Source: Agapanthus africanus (taxonomy: Eukaryota; Streptophyta; Magnoliopsida; Asparagales; Amaryllidaceae). From it: a DNA stretch of 64,000 nucleotides. The stretch covers positions 263,338,867-263,402,866 of the forward strand of contig CM057342.1 of NCBI GenBank assembly GCA_030015575.1, read 5' to 3'. This document shows positions 33,286-44,312 of this stretch, piece after piece. The notes under the pieces are model-generated. The model worked only from the letters and a program-made list of their open reading frames with translations, ran no database searches and was not told the origin of the DNA. Each line of letters begins with the position of its first letter. Within the stretch, counting starts at the first letter, position 1. Position numbers and translations under genes: made by a program.

Positions 33286-35318
33286 TATAAGTCCACGTTA
33301 ACCGTCCCGATTCTTTCGGGGTTGCGGAAAAGGTAAAAAACAATTTTATGGGCTAGGGTAACATGGACTTGAAAACGGATCTTTGCTAAACAAAACACTA
33401 GCAACTAACTACAAGTTTTACCTACTCGGTTAGAGGGTTATACCTAGTCTTGAACTCCTTCTCTTCTTGCTCCTTTGGAGTGGGTTGAATGGTTCCTCCT
33501 CTTCGCCTTCTCTTGCCGAAGAAAGATCCACCCGAGGGTCTCTACCTTGAGCTCCTACCTCAAACTAGAGGTAACTAAAATGCTTGGTGTGCTAAACCTA
33601 GAACCTTAGGATGAGTAGAGAGGAATTTTGGTGTTTTATGTCAAAAGCAGATGGTTCTCAACTCACGAGAGATTATTGCTTTGAGAGAGAGGAAGAGGAT
33701 GAGAGAGAATGAGCATGAGAGAATGAAATGAAAATAGCAACCATATTCACATATATGTGAATTATGAATTAACAATATCAATCAAAAAGAAAATGGTGAT
33801 GGTTCATTTGAAATGACCATTATCATTTCACATTTAATGAATTTTGCTAGGATCAAAGAGCATCTTTTGTGTGAAATGATGATGGTCAACTTTTCAACTT
33901 GGGTCAACAAGTCAACCAAGGTCAAATGGTCAACAACCCTAACCATAACACAATTTCCTTTAATTAATATTATTAATCATATTTCACATATTCATTAAGG
34001 TTTGTAAAAAGACAATGGTCATCAACTCTAATGAGAATCCTCTGCCTCTGCCTCTCTCAACTGTGCATACACACCCACATCCATGTTCTGAGGAACACGA
34101 ATACACTGAGATAAAATCAATCCCAAAACATATACTAGGATCCGGCTTAAACCAAAGCCCGCTAGTAATAACTGTTCGGACACCAAACGTGCACAAGTGC
34201 GCGGATGTGAACGAACCCCGTCGCAAAACCATGCAACCTCTACTCTGTTTTGCCCAAAGGCGAATAACCCTCTGTGTGGGATTCTAAAGACTCGACACTA
34301 CGCTGGCAGTTGGTTTAACCACAGGCCGCAAGCGGTACTAGCTGTACATAACGGTCCTCAGGTAGATGCCGATAAGAAAACTGATGTGGCGAACCCATCC
34401 GAACTCCTACTGAGCCTGAATATGACAATCTCCGTACAGTCCGGTCTGTTCGTCTGAGGGTATCGCATGGCGGGCCTAGGGGGCGGTAAACATTAGTCCC
34501 CTAATAGCGGTACAAGTCGTGTCGGAGTGTAGCCCAGAACACCCTAAGATAACACTGGAAATGCTACCAGTATATCTCGCTTGCCCTGGCCAGGGACTTT
34601 GTGTAATGGCTCTCTTAGACACAGCGCGATATCAACCCCCAATTCCGGGAGAGACGAATCCTGTCTAACCGTCACTGCCTCCAAGTGCTTCGGGACTGCA
34701 CCCAACTGCTACCTGTTTGCACGACTCATTTGAGCCGTGGTAGGGTAGCAATATAAAAACAGTGGGAACACACTCGAGGCAAAGTGACAGTGTCAAGTCA
34801 GCGGACTAAGCTGTACTCATGTCACCTGGGAACTGATAACTGACGATAGGTATAGTACCAACCAACAGTTCCCGACGAGTCCTGTCTAGTGTACTCGTAA
34901 CCTAATGAGCACCCGCATACTATCTCAAGTACGACGTACCGACGGCTGTGGGACAGACCATCTCCCCTGCCGGGATGAGAAGCGTATACGCTAGTCTACT
35001 CCGGAATATCGATGCACCGTCTCGATAATCCTATGACTAGGGACCTGTATAAGGATGTGCTTGTAGATTATCCAGCCCCCACTAGTGTGACTGCCATCAC
35101 AACGCTGGTAATCAAGCAAAGATCCTAAGGGCTCCACTAATGTGTATAGGTGATATGCTAAAAGAAACACATGCACACATTAAAATAGAAACAAACCAAG
35201 TAGCATACTACCATTTCGAGTAAGATAGTCTATACAACTGTGAATATCCCAAGCTTCTATCAAGTAATATACAAACTAGTATGATGCAGTAATGGCCTCT
35301 AGGGCATATACACTAACA
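33286..35318 (-). repeat. E6 3' LTR (2033 bp)
   Basis: It starts TATAAG, a decayed TGTAAG, and ends CTAACA. It carries CACGACTC/GAGCCGTG (34730-34737 with 34742-34749) and the CCCTGGCCAGGG palindrome (about 34583). Confidence 0.95.
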
Positions 35319-35332
35319 ATCTCCCACTTGCA
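35319..35332 (-). other. E6 polypurine tract
   Basis: The minus strand reads GCAAGTGGGAGAT before the LTR end CTAACA. It is identical in form to the E4 tract. Confidence 0.88.
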
Positions 35333-38300
35333 CTAAGGCCATGTACTGGCGTATCGAAGACCTATCATCTCGATCAGCCGCTCGAACTGAGTCTGGGCTA
35401 AGGCCTTCGTAAATGGATCTGCAGTGTTATCTTCTGTAGCAACCCTCCGAACCTCGATCTCCCGGCGATCCACGATCTCCCTGATCAGGTGATATCGCCT
35501 TAAGATGTGTCTGGATTTCTGATGGGACCTGGGTTCCTTCGCTAAAGCTATAGTCCCGTTGTTGTCACAATACAGAGGTATTGGATCAACAATGGACGGA
35601 ACCACCTGAAGTTCCGTCAAGAACTTCCTCATCCAGACAGCTTCTTTTGCGGCATCAGAAGCAGCGATGTATTCCGCTTCCATCGTCGAGTCAGCAACGG
35701 TTTCCTGTTTGGAACTCTTCCAACACCGCCCCTCCATTGAGGGTAAAGACATAACCCGATATGGACTTGGAGTCATCCTTGTCACTCTGGAAGCTGGAGT
35801 CAGCAAAGGCCTCGATCTGGAGGTCTTTTCCGCCATACATTAAGAACATCTCCTTAGTCCTTCTCAGGTACTTGAGAATGTTCTTTACCGCTATCCAGTG
35901 CTTCTCCCCAGGGTTTGACTGATACTGGCTTACCACACTCAGTGCATAAGCTACATCTGGTCTGGTACACAACATCGCATACATTATAGAGCCTACCGCA
36001 GAAGCGTAGGGTATAATAGACATGCGATCCCTTTCCAAATCAGTCTTGGGAGACATCTCTTTGGAGAGAGTGATCCCGTGACAAGCCGGTAGATTACCGC
36101 GCTTGGAATCCTCCATACTAAATCTTTTCAATATGGTGTCGATGTACCTGGACTACGAGAGTCCTAATATCCTCTTGGATCTATCACGATGGATCCAGAT
36201 CCCCAGAATGTAAGAGGCATCACCCAGGTCTTTCATGGAGAACCTGTGTGACAAGAACCCTTTGACAGATTGTAGCATAGGAATGTCATTTCCTATCAAG
36301 AGAATGTCATCCATGTATAAAACGAGGAATACGACAATTCGTGCTACAATTTTACTATAGATGCATGGTTCATCTGGATTTTTGATAAAGCCAAAATCTT
36401 TGACCGTCTCATCAAAACAGATGTTCCAACTCCGCGATGCCTGCTTTAGTCCATAAATGGACTTAAGCAACTTGCACACCTTTCCGCTGCTCCCACTCTG
36501 AATGAAACCCTCTGGCTGGTCCATATAGACACACTCCTCTAAATTTCCATTTAGAAAAGCGGTCTTTACGTCCATCTGCCAAATCTCATAATCGTGGAAG
36601 GCAGCAATGGCAAGAAGGATCCAAATGGATTTGAGCATAGCCACTGGAGAAAAGGTTTCGTCATAGTCCAAACCAGGTCTTTGACGAAAACCCTTTGCAA
36701 CAAGTCTAGCCTTATAGGTCTCAACCTGTCCATCTACACCAATCTTCCTTTTGAAGATCCATTTACAGCCTACGGGTTTTACCCCTTCTGGAGCAAAGTG
36801 CAAAGTCCATACTTTGTTGGTGTACATGGACTCCATTTCGGTCCGCATTGCATCCAGCCATTTTACCGAGTCAACGCTCTGAATGGCCTACTGGAAGCTA
36901 GTCGGCTCATCATTATCAATTATTCAATCCTCTCTATCCCCGTCTATGAGAAAACCGTAGTATCTTTCGGGCGGATGAGACTGCCTACTACTCCTGCGGA
37001 GCGGCGCAGGAATGTCCTGTTCTTTCGAACCCTCTGGTTCTACTAAGCTTTCAGTAATAGCTCGTGGTTCAAGAATTTCTTCCAGTTCTATTGCGCTCCC
37101 ACTTATCCGATTTTCCAAAAATTCAGTTTCCAAGAAGTAGGCATGACGAGAAACAAAAACCTTTTGTTCCTCTTCGCAATAGAAGAAATATCCCTTGGAG
37201 TTCTTTGGATATCCCACAAACTTGCACTGTATTGAGCGTGCCTCGAGTTTGTCCGCATGCTGCTTTTTCACAAAAGCTGGACATCCCCATGTCTTAATGT
37301 GCTTAAGATAGGGTTTCTTCCCACTCCACATCTGATATGGTGTAGTAGGCACTGTCTTAGTTGGAACTCGGTTCAAAAGGTATGCAGCTGATTCTAGTGC
37401 ATATCTCCAGAATGATCACGGTAACTCAGCGTTACTCATCATGGAACGTACCATATCTAATAGGGTTCGGTTCCGTCTCTCCGATACACCGTTATGTTGT
37501 GGAGTGTATGGAGGAGTAAGCTGAGAGAGAATTCCATTCTCTTTTAGGTAATCCAGGAACTCGGCATTCAAGTATTTACCACCTCGATCAGATCTCAGTT
37601 TCATGATACTTTTGCCTATTTGTTTTTCTACTTCATTCTTGTATTCTTAGAATTTTTCGAAGGCTTCAGATTTATATTTCATTAAGAAGACATATCCGTA
37701 CCTTGAAAAGTCATCCATAAAAGTAATGAAGTAAGAATAACCGCTTCTCGCATGTGTAGACATTGGACCGCACACATCGCTGTGTACGAGCCCTAAGAGC
37801 TCGCTCGCTCTTACTCCGTGTCCTGTGAACGGAGTCTTTGTCATCTTTCCTTTGAGACAGGATTGACAAGTTGCATATGATTGATATTCGAACGGATCCA
37901 AATATCCTTCTGTATGTAACTTCGTCAACCTTCTCTCATTGATGTGACCCAGTCTACAATGCCATAAGAAAGCATGATTTATTTCTGGAGACTTTCTTTT
38001 GTGTGTATTCTGGACATTGAAAATCTGTGGTTGGTTTAATATGTATATACCGTTGCTTAATGTACCCGACCCAATCAGAACATGATTAAGGTGAATGTTT
38101 ACAACATTGCTTACAAATGCAAAATCATAACATTCTTTAGACATTAAATATACAAATATGATATTACAAGTCGAACTGGGTACAAAATAACAATCACGCA
38201 AAACCAAAACATGTTCATCTGACAATTCCAAGTGATAGTCCCCCACGGACTCAGCATCCATGCTAGCTCCGTTTGCAACTCTGAGGGTCATATCACCTGC

Positions 38301-38441
38301 CTTCAAAACTCTACGCTTTCTCAGTGCCTGCAAAGAATTACAGATATGAGATCCTGATCCGGTATCCAATACCCAGGAAGTAGAGTTTATTGATAGATAG
38401 TTTTTAATAACATGCACACCTGAAGCCGAAGCCACAACTTG
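35333..38441 (-). pseudogene. pol: E6 pol (protease, integrase, reverse transcriptase, RNase H), interrupted
   Basis: Read right to left. The protease DTG lies at about 38358-38366. The integrase zinc region is LWHCRLGH with CQSC. The DDE core contains HSDVCGPM, RSDRGG and SERRN. The reverse transcriptase YMDD lies at 36306-36317, where E2, E4 and E5 have YVDD. RNase H has YCDNN and SRHILRRYH, and the frame ends at 35333. Stops occur at 36153 (Gln in E4), 36888 (Gln in E4), 36924 (Cys in E4), 37416 (Arg in E4) and 37647 (Gln in E4). A frameshift near 35720 lies in RNase H. Catalytic motifs remain readable. Confidence 0.9.
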
Positions 38442-39279
38442 TTTCGGGTCCTGGTTTTTGGCCTTCCAAGCCCTGCAATCTTTCTTCCAGTGTCCACTCT
38501 TGTGACAGTAAAAGCACTCTTCCTTTCCCACAAGCTTTCCCACTACCTTTGATACTTTTGCTTTTCCCTTGGCTTCTACTTTACTAACACCGCCCCTTGG
38601 TTTGGTGGGGGTCTTCTTCTTCTTTCTTTTGGCTTTCGCCTTGGACCTAGAAGAGGAAGCTCCTCCAACAAATAAAGTGGATGTTTCCCTACCTTCTGTA
38701 GGGTGCCCTCTACACTCCTCAACATGTTGAGGAGTTCCGGAAGTTCAACTTTTTTTCCTTGCATGTTGAAGTTCAGGATAAACTGGGCGTAAGTGGAAAG
38801 AAGGGACTGGAGAATCAAGTCAGTGTAGAGCTCGTTCTCTAACGTGGTCCCAAGGTCCGCGGGCTCTTCAATGTAGCCAATCATCTTAAGCACGTGTTCC
38901 GCTACCGATGATCCGACGGCCAATCTCGCCGAAAACAACTTTTTCGAGACTTCATATCTGGCGATACGGGATTGCTCTTCATATAGTTCCTTAGTATGGA
39001 GAAATATAGATTCGAGGTCCATATTCTCGTGCCTCCTCTGATGTTCATTGTCCATAGAGGCAAGCACGAGGCACTTGGCCTTCGCGCAATCAATCTCCCA
39101 GGTCTTACGGATTTCCATATCCGCGACGCTGGAGGTGGGACCTAGGACAGGGGAGCTTTGGTGGTAAGGAGATACCCCAACTTGTTATAAGTGATTGCCA
39201 TTTTGACATTCCTGAACCAATCTTTATAGTTTGGCCCTATCAGTATGTTTTTATCTAGTAGTAACTTAAGTCCGGTCAT
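38442..39279 (-). pseudogene. gag: E6 gag (capsid and nucleocapsid), frameshifted
   Basis: The ATG at 39279 begins MTGLKLLLDKN as in E4. A 1-bp deletion near 39145 and another near 38690 shift the frame. Between them the capsid-like region is open and close to E4. The nucleocapsid is rich in Lys and Arg and has an intact CCHC knuckle, C-x2-C-x4-H-x4-C, at about 38475-38516, in frame with the protease. Gag of this type would coat the RNA, and could in principle have served the gag-deficient E2/E5 branch when intact (inference). Confidence 0.87.
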
Positions 39280-39778
39280 GATACTTGGTTGCTGCAATTA
39301 GGAGAGAGAGAAGAAACACTTTAGCATGATACTCTTACAAGTTTAGAGTGGTTTTTAGTTTGTCTAAACAGGATGGCTCCCACTGTTTCTCGAATCCTTC
39401 CTCAAACCAAAAAAGAAGAATTAGTCGGGATCAATCTCACCGTACAATACTTGCTTAACCGTTCAGCCAGGCCAGTGTTGGTACTTCGAGAGAGGTTTTC
39501 CAACGGTTTCGCGAAGTCCCTTAATTAAATAACCTCTTTTCCCTATGGGCGTAGCCCCACTAACACCTTTCTAGACACCTACTTGGTTTATAGCATTGAT
39601 CGTTAAGTGAGAAAGTTCCCGAGGAGTAGCATATACTCACAGTAGGATCGGGATCCAAATATCATCATGTGATAAAACTGAAGGAATCCTACCAGAATCA
39701 TCACACTCCAAATGGTATGCAGCGCTAGCAAGTTTCAGTTTTTTTAGAAACTCCTGATGTGGATTTTTGCCCCATGCT

Positions 39779-39988
39779 CTTATGACCTTGACTTTGGCCA
39801 ACAAATCATAAGTCACATGTCAAGTTCTACCCGTCATTTTCCAGGTTAATTTGAACCCACCCGTACCTACTCTTGATTTTGGCCAATAAGGCAGTACGAC
39901 AGTCCCATACCAACGCATCTATCTATGCTACATATGAATATCCAATAGCTACCAATCACTATGCCTTGACTTTGGCCAACAAACATAG
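39779..39988 (-). other. E6 leader hairpin trio (T3, T2, T1)
   Basis: Outer stems are CTTATGA/TCATAAG (39779-39785 with 39806-39812), CGTAC/GTACG (39862-39866 with 39894-39898) and CTATG/CATAG (39959-39963 with 39984-39988). The core on the minus strand is TTGGC-CAAA-GTCAA, closing through one G-U pair. Spacing matches E4. Confidence 0.8.
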
Positions 39989-40263
39989 CTTGAATACTAT
40001 TGACTATCCATATGAAATGACGGAGGGCTACGAATGGTTTTGGCGAAACCGTGAACGTAGTGAATTTGATATAATCGATGGAACAAGATAGCTTTTAAAA
40101 AGGAGTGGTTCAAGCTCCGCGTTTAAAAGTTGGGTTTTGAAAAGAAACCGAGTGGTTTTGAAATTGTTCCAACGACTTTACTTTGGTTTATTTTCTTGCA
40201 TTAATTTAATGCGTCCCATCATTTAATCCTACCATTGCAGAAAACAACGAAAATATGATGTAC

Positions 40264-40366
40264 GCTTATGCCATCCGCATTCGCCATGGGGCCCCGTCAT
40301 CACCCGTTAGGTTACTTAACTAACGACAGAGCAGGGGCTGGACTAGCGCGGATGCAAAACATAAGC
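40264..40366 (-). other. E6 leader long stem structure (R)
   Basis: Outer GCTTATG/CATAAGC (40264-40270 with 40360-40366), inner ATCCGC/GCGGAT, GCCCC/GGGGC and an apical CGTTAG/CTAACG. Confidence 0.78.
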
Positions 40367-40462
40367 AACGCCTAAATAGATATCATATATATAGATATAT
40401 ACATTCGTCAGATGCAATGATAGCCATTCCAGATCACAGATGAACACATTGGATATACTAGG

Positions 40463-40501
40463 AATCCGTGTTTCGTTCAAGCCTGCAACGAAAGGCGGAT
40501 T
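40463..40501 (-). other. E6 leader hairpin Q
   Basis: AATCCG (40463-40468) with CGGATT (40496-40501), and TTTCGTT (40471-40477) with AACGAAA (40487-40493), separated by a 2-nt internal loop. Confidence 0.72.
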
Positions 40502-41101
40502 ACACGGTCGCGATGAATAGCCAAAACCCCACCCTAGACCCCTACGGGTGCGGCAAACTACCCGCCAAGTACCCGAAGCGAAGCAACCTCCCTCAACAAT
40601 GTAAGTAGGCCACTCGACACTTCGAGCTACCCGGTAGTTTGTGCACCCCACCTTGGGTCTATCCTAGGAGCAAAAATAGTAAAAGAAATAATATACAATG
40701 GCGGCTACAACCTCACCCCGGATGTGCGGCCATACAAATAATATTACATCAATTTACATATTACATCAAATGAAAGATAAAGAAAATTCTCATCTCACAA
40801 CCCCCGGCTATTCATCCGCGACAATCCAACGAATTCATATACACAAACCATCAACATTACAGATCACAGATATGCATAACCCCCACTAATTGACGTATAG
40901 CGATTAGTTGACGTTCAGTGCATATATCACATCACAGATATAACCCATTGGCTAAAGTCTACAGAACTTCGATCAAAATACGGATTTGTAACCACCCCAA
41001 ACACAAATTTGTTCTCTGGAAATTCTGGGCAGAAACAAATTATCCTAAAAATCCCAAAACATCTCACTAAGAACACTGCAGCAAAAATGAGCCACGGCCG
41101 A

Positions 41102-41165
41102 GTCAACTCGGCCGCGGATCCGCGGCAAGAAGCATGTTCTTGCCGCGGTTCCGCGGCGCGTTGAC
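41102..41165 (-). other. E6 leader GC-rich hairpin P
   Basis: A 20-bp stem (41112-41131 with 41137-41156) has one mismatch and a GCATG loop. It is enclosed by GTCAAC/GTTGAC (41102-41107 with 41160-41165). This is the strongest hairpin in the window and lies about 190 nt from the PBS. Confidence 0.82.
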
Positions 41166-41350
41166 TGAGTCAGTGGATCATTTTTTTGAGTGTTCTTTAA
41201 AAACCCTGAGCCAATTTTTAGTGTATGTGGAATTAATTTTTGAACAGGTTTAAAAATCGGCAGAAAGTTCACATTTTGGACGTGTTTTGCGATTATTTCT
41301 CCGATCGAAATTCTAAATACTTTGCTAACATGCTAGTTTGTGTTTAGCTA

Positions 41351-41363
41351 GGCTCTGATACCA
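41351..41363 (-). other. E6 primer-binding site
   Basis: The minus strand reads TGGTATCAGAGCC, one base from the LTR at 41365. Confidence 0.95.
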
Positions 41364-41364
41364 C

Positions 41365-43397
41365 TGTAAGTCCACGTTACCCGTCCCGGTTCTTTCGGGG
41401 TTGCGGAAACGGTAAAAAACAATTTTATGGGCTAGGGTAACATGGACTTGAAAACGGATCTTTGCTAAACAAAACACTAGCAACTAACTACAAGTTTTAC
41501 CTACACGGTTAGAGGGTTATATCTAGTCTTGAACTCCTTCTCTTCTTGCTTCTTTGGAGTGGGTTGAATGGTTCCTCCTCGTCGCCTTCTCTTGCTGAAG
41601 AAAGATCCACCCGAGGGTCTCTACCTTGAGCTCCTACCTCAAACTAGAGGTAACTAAAGTGCTTGGTGTGCTAAACCTAGAACCTTAGGATGAGTAGAGA
41701 GGAATTTTAGTGTTTTATCTCAAAAGCAAATGGTTCTCAACTCATGAGAGATTATTGCTTTGAGAGAGAGGAAGAGGATGAGAGAGAATGAGCATGAGAG
41801 AATGAAATGAAAATAGCAACCATATTCACATATATGTGAATCATGAATTAACAATATTAATCAAAAAGAAAATGGTGATGGTTCATTTGAAATGACCATT
41901 ATCATTTCACATTTAATGAATTTTGCTAGGATCAAAGAGCATCTTTTGTGTGAAATGATGATGGTTAACTTTTCAACTTAGGTCAACAAGTCAACCAAGG
42001 TCAAATGGTCAACAACCCTAACCATAACACAATTTCCTTTAATTAATATTATTAATCATATTTCACATATTCATTAGGGTTTGGTAAAAGACAATGGTCA
42101 TCAACCCTAATGAGAATCCTCTGCCTCTGCCTCTCTCAACTGTGCATACACACCCGCATCCATGTTCCGAGGAACACGAATACACTGAGATAAAATCAAT
42201 CCCAAAACATATACTAGGATCCGGCTTAAACCAAAGCCCGCTAGTAATAACTGTTCGGACACCAAACGTGCACAAGTGTGCAGATGTGAACGAACCCCGT
42301 CGCAAAACCATGCGACCTCTACTCTGTTTTGCCCAAAGGCGAATAACCCTCTGTGTGGAACTCTAAAGACTCGACACTACGCTGGCAGTGGGTTTAACCA
42401 CAGGCCGCAAGCAGTACTAGCTTTACGTAACGGTCCCCAGGTAGATGCCGATAAGAAGACTGATGAGGTGAACCCATTCGAACTCCTACTGAGCCTGAAT
42501 TTGACAATCTCCGTACAGTCCGGTCTGTTCATCTGAGAGTATCGTATGGCGGGCCTAGGGGGCGGTAAACGTCAGTCCCCTAATAGCAGTATAAGTCGTG
42601 TCAGAGTGTAGCCCAGAACACCCTGAGATAACACTGGAAACGCTACCAGTATATCTCGCTTGCCTTGGCCAGGGACTTTGTGTAATGGCTCTTCTAGACA
42701 CAGCGTGATATCAACCCCCAATACCAGGAGAGACAAATCCTGTCTAACCGTCACTGCCTCTAAGTGCTTCGGGACTGCACCCAACTGCTACCTATTTGCA
42801 TGCCTCATTTGAGCCGTGGTAGGGTAGCAATCTAAGAACAGTGGGAACACACTCGAGGCGAAGTGACAGTGTCAAGTCAGCGGACTAAGCTGTACTCATG
42901 TCACCTGGGAACTGATAACTGACGATAAGTATAGTACCAACCAACAGTTCCTGACGAGTCCTGTCCAGTGTACTCATAACCTAACGAGCACCCGCATACT
43001 ATCTCAAGTACGACGTACCGACGGCTGTGGGACAGACCATCTTCCCTGCTGGGATGAGAAGCGTATACGCTAGTCTACTCCGGAATATCGATGCCCCGTC
43101 TCGATAATCCTACGACTAGGGACCTGTATAAAGATGTGCTTGTAGATTACCCAGCCCCCACTAGTGTGACTTCCATCACAACGCTGGTAATCAAGCAAAG
43201 ATCCTAAGGGCTCCACTAATGTGTATAGGTGATATGCTAAAAGAAACACATGCACACATTAAAGTAGAAACAAACCAAGTAGCATACTACCATTTCGAGC
43301 AAGATTGTCTATACAATTGTGAATATCCCAAGCTTCCATCAAGTAATATACAAACTAGTATGATACAGTAATGGCCTCTAGGGCATATACACTAACA
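41365..43397 (-). repeat. E6 5' LTR (2033 bp)
   Basis: TGTAAG...CTAACA, the same length as the left copy, followed by target duplication TACAC (43398-43402). Confidence 0.95.
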
Positions 43398-44267
43398 TAC
43401 ACTTCTCCAATAAACGTTTCAACCAATCAAAACCCTAACTTGATCTTCATAACTCTTTCTAGAATTCCCAAAACAAGCTAATTAAAACTTTATTTAAATA
43501 TCTAATAACTAGATTAAGGTATTAAAACAAGACCTTGAGTTTAGGGTTAGGATTTATACGTCAAACTTGATCCAAAAACTTACAACTAGATCAACAAAAT
43601 AACCGCCAAAATGCTATCTTTCATGAAGATCCAAGCTTGGTTAAGCTAAAGAATAATGGGTATGGATTTGTATTTGAGTTTGTGGGATTATTTGATGATT
43701 TTTGATGATTTATTTGAGCTTTTAGAAGTGCAAATGAGGTGAGGGAAATGTGAGGGCAGCAAGGGGGGAGGGGCTCGGCCAAGGTGAAGAAAATAGGGAG
43801 AGTGTGGAAAAGTGTGGAAAAATCTAGTCTAAAACACCAATTAATGCTCATTAATACATCTCCCATCCATGGTACCTCTTGATCCTTTTCTTTTCTAACT
43901 AAAGTTTTCTTTTAATTCACCAAAATATCTAGATATTTTCTAGGATATTTTCAAGGATGGTTTAATCTTGTGATTAAGTTAGTATAGATTCACTTTAGCA
44001 TAATTCACCCGATCAAAATTGTAATTACCACTAATTAAGTGCATAATTAAAAGCTTATAATAATATTTTAATTAAGCAAAAATATTAAAGTGAACCAAAA
44101 TTGTCAAGTGACAACTAAAAACCGTAAACTAGCAATTTCCTAGTTAAACTAGGTGCAGTTAAGTCTATACTGGAAAAAAATGATCACTTCAGGATTTTTA
44201 CGGAAAACACAATTTATTTTTTACCTATTATCGGAAAATTCGCCTAAACGATTTCTAAAACGTTACA
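43398..44267 (-). repeat. G1 3' LTR, right part (resumes after E6)
   Basis: It begins with the TACAC duplication, continues collinearly with 51831 onward in the other LTR, and ends CGTTACA. The open stretch at 43621-43866 recurs in the other LTR (52050-52295) and reflects LTR similarity, not a gene. Confidence 0.92.
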
Positions 44268-44282
44268 ATCTTCCCCCTTAAA
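44268..44282 (-). other. G1 polypurine tract
   Basis: The minus strand reads TTTAAGGGGGAAGAT directly before the LTR start TGTAACG. Confidence 0.85.
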
Positions 44283-44312
44283 GAAATTCGGTCAACGAAT
44301 TTAAAATTCTAA

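Larger units (their letters stand above)
39280..41350 (-). other. E6 untranslated leader
   Basis: 2071 bp without a supported coding frame. Hairpins are in the order P, Q, R, T1-T3 from the PBS. On the minus strand a CT-rich tract ending TTGCAG precedes gag. The S module found in E0, E2 and E5 is absent. Confidence 0.8.
33286..43397 (-). mobile_element. E6: complete Ty1/copia element with gag and pol, nested in the G1 LTR
   Basis: Both LTRs are 2033 bp (33286-35318 and 41365-43397) and flanked by TACAC duplications. In the first 220 aligned bases I count about 8 differences. Between them lie the PBS, a 2071-bp leader with hairpins, gag, pol and a polypurine tract. It is the only copia element seen whole in this window. 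It is the sister of E4, and only stops and small frameshifts disable it. Confidence 0.95.

Noticed and set aside
34015-34287. 90-codon open frame on the plus strand, repeated at 42094
   Set aside because: Same position in the two E6 LTRs, antisense to the element, with no conserved domain recognised.
43621-43866. Open frame repeated at 52050-52295
   Set aside because: Both lie at the same place in the two G1 LTRs, so repetition is due to LTR identity, not a duplicated gene.
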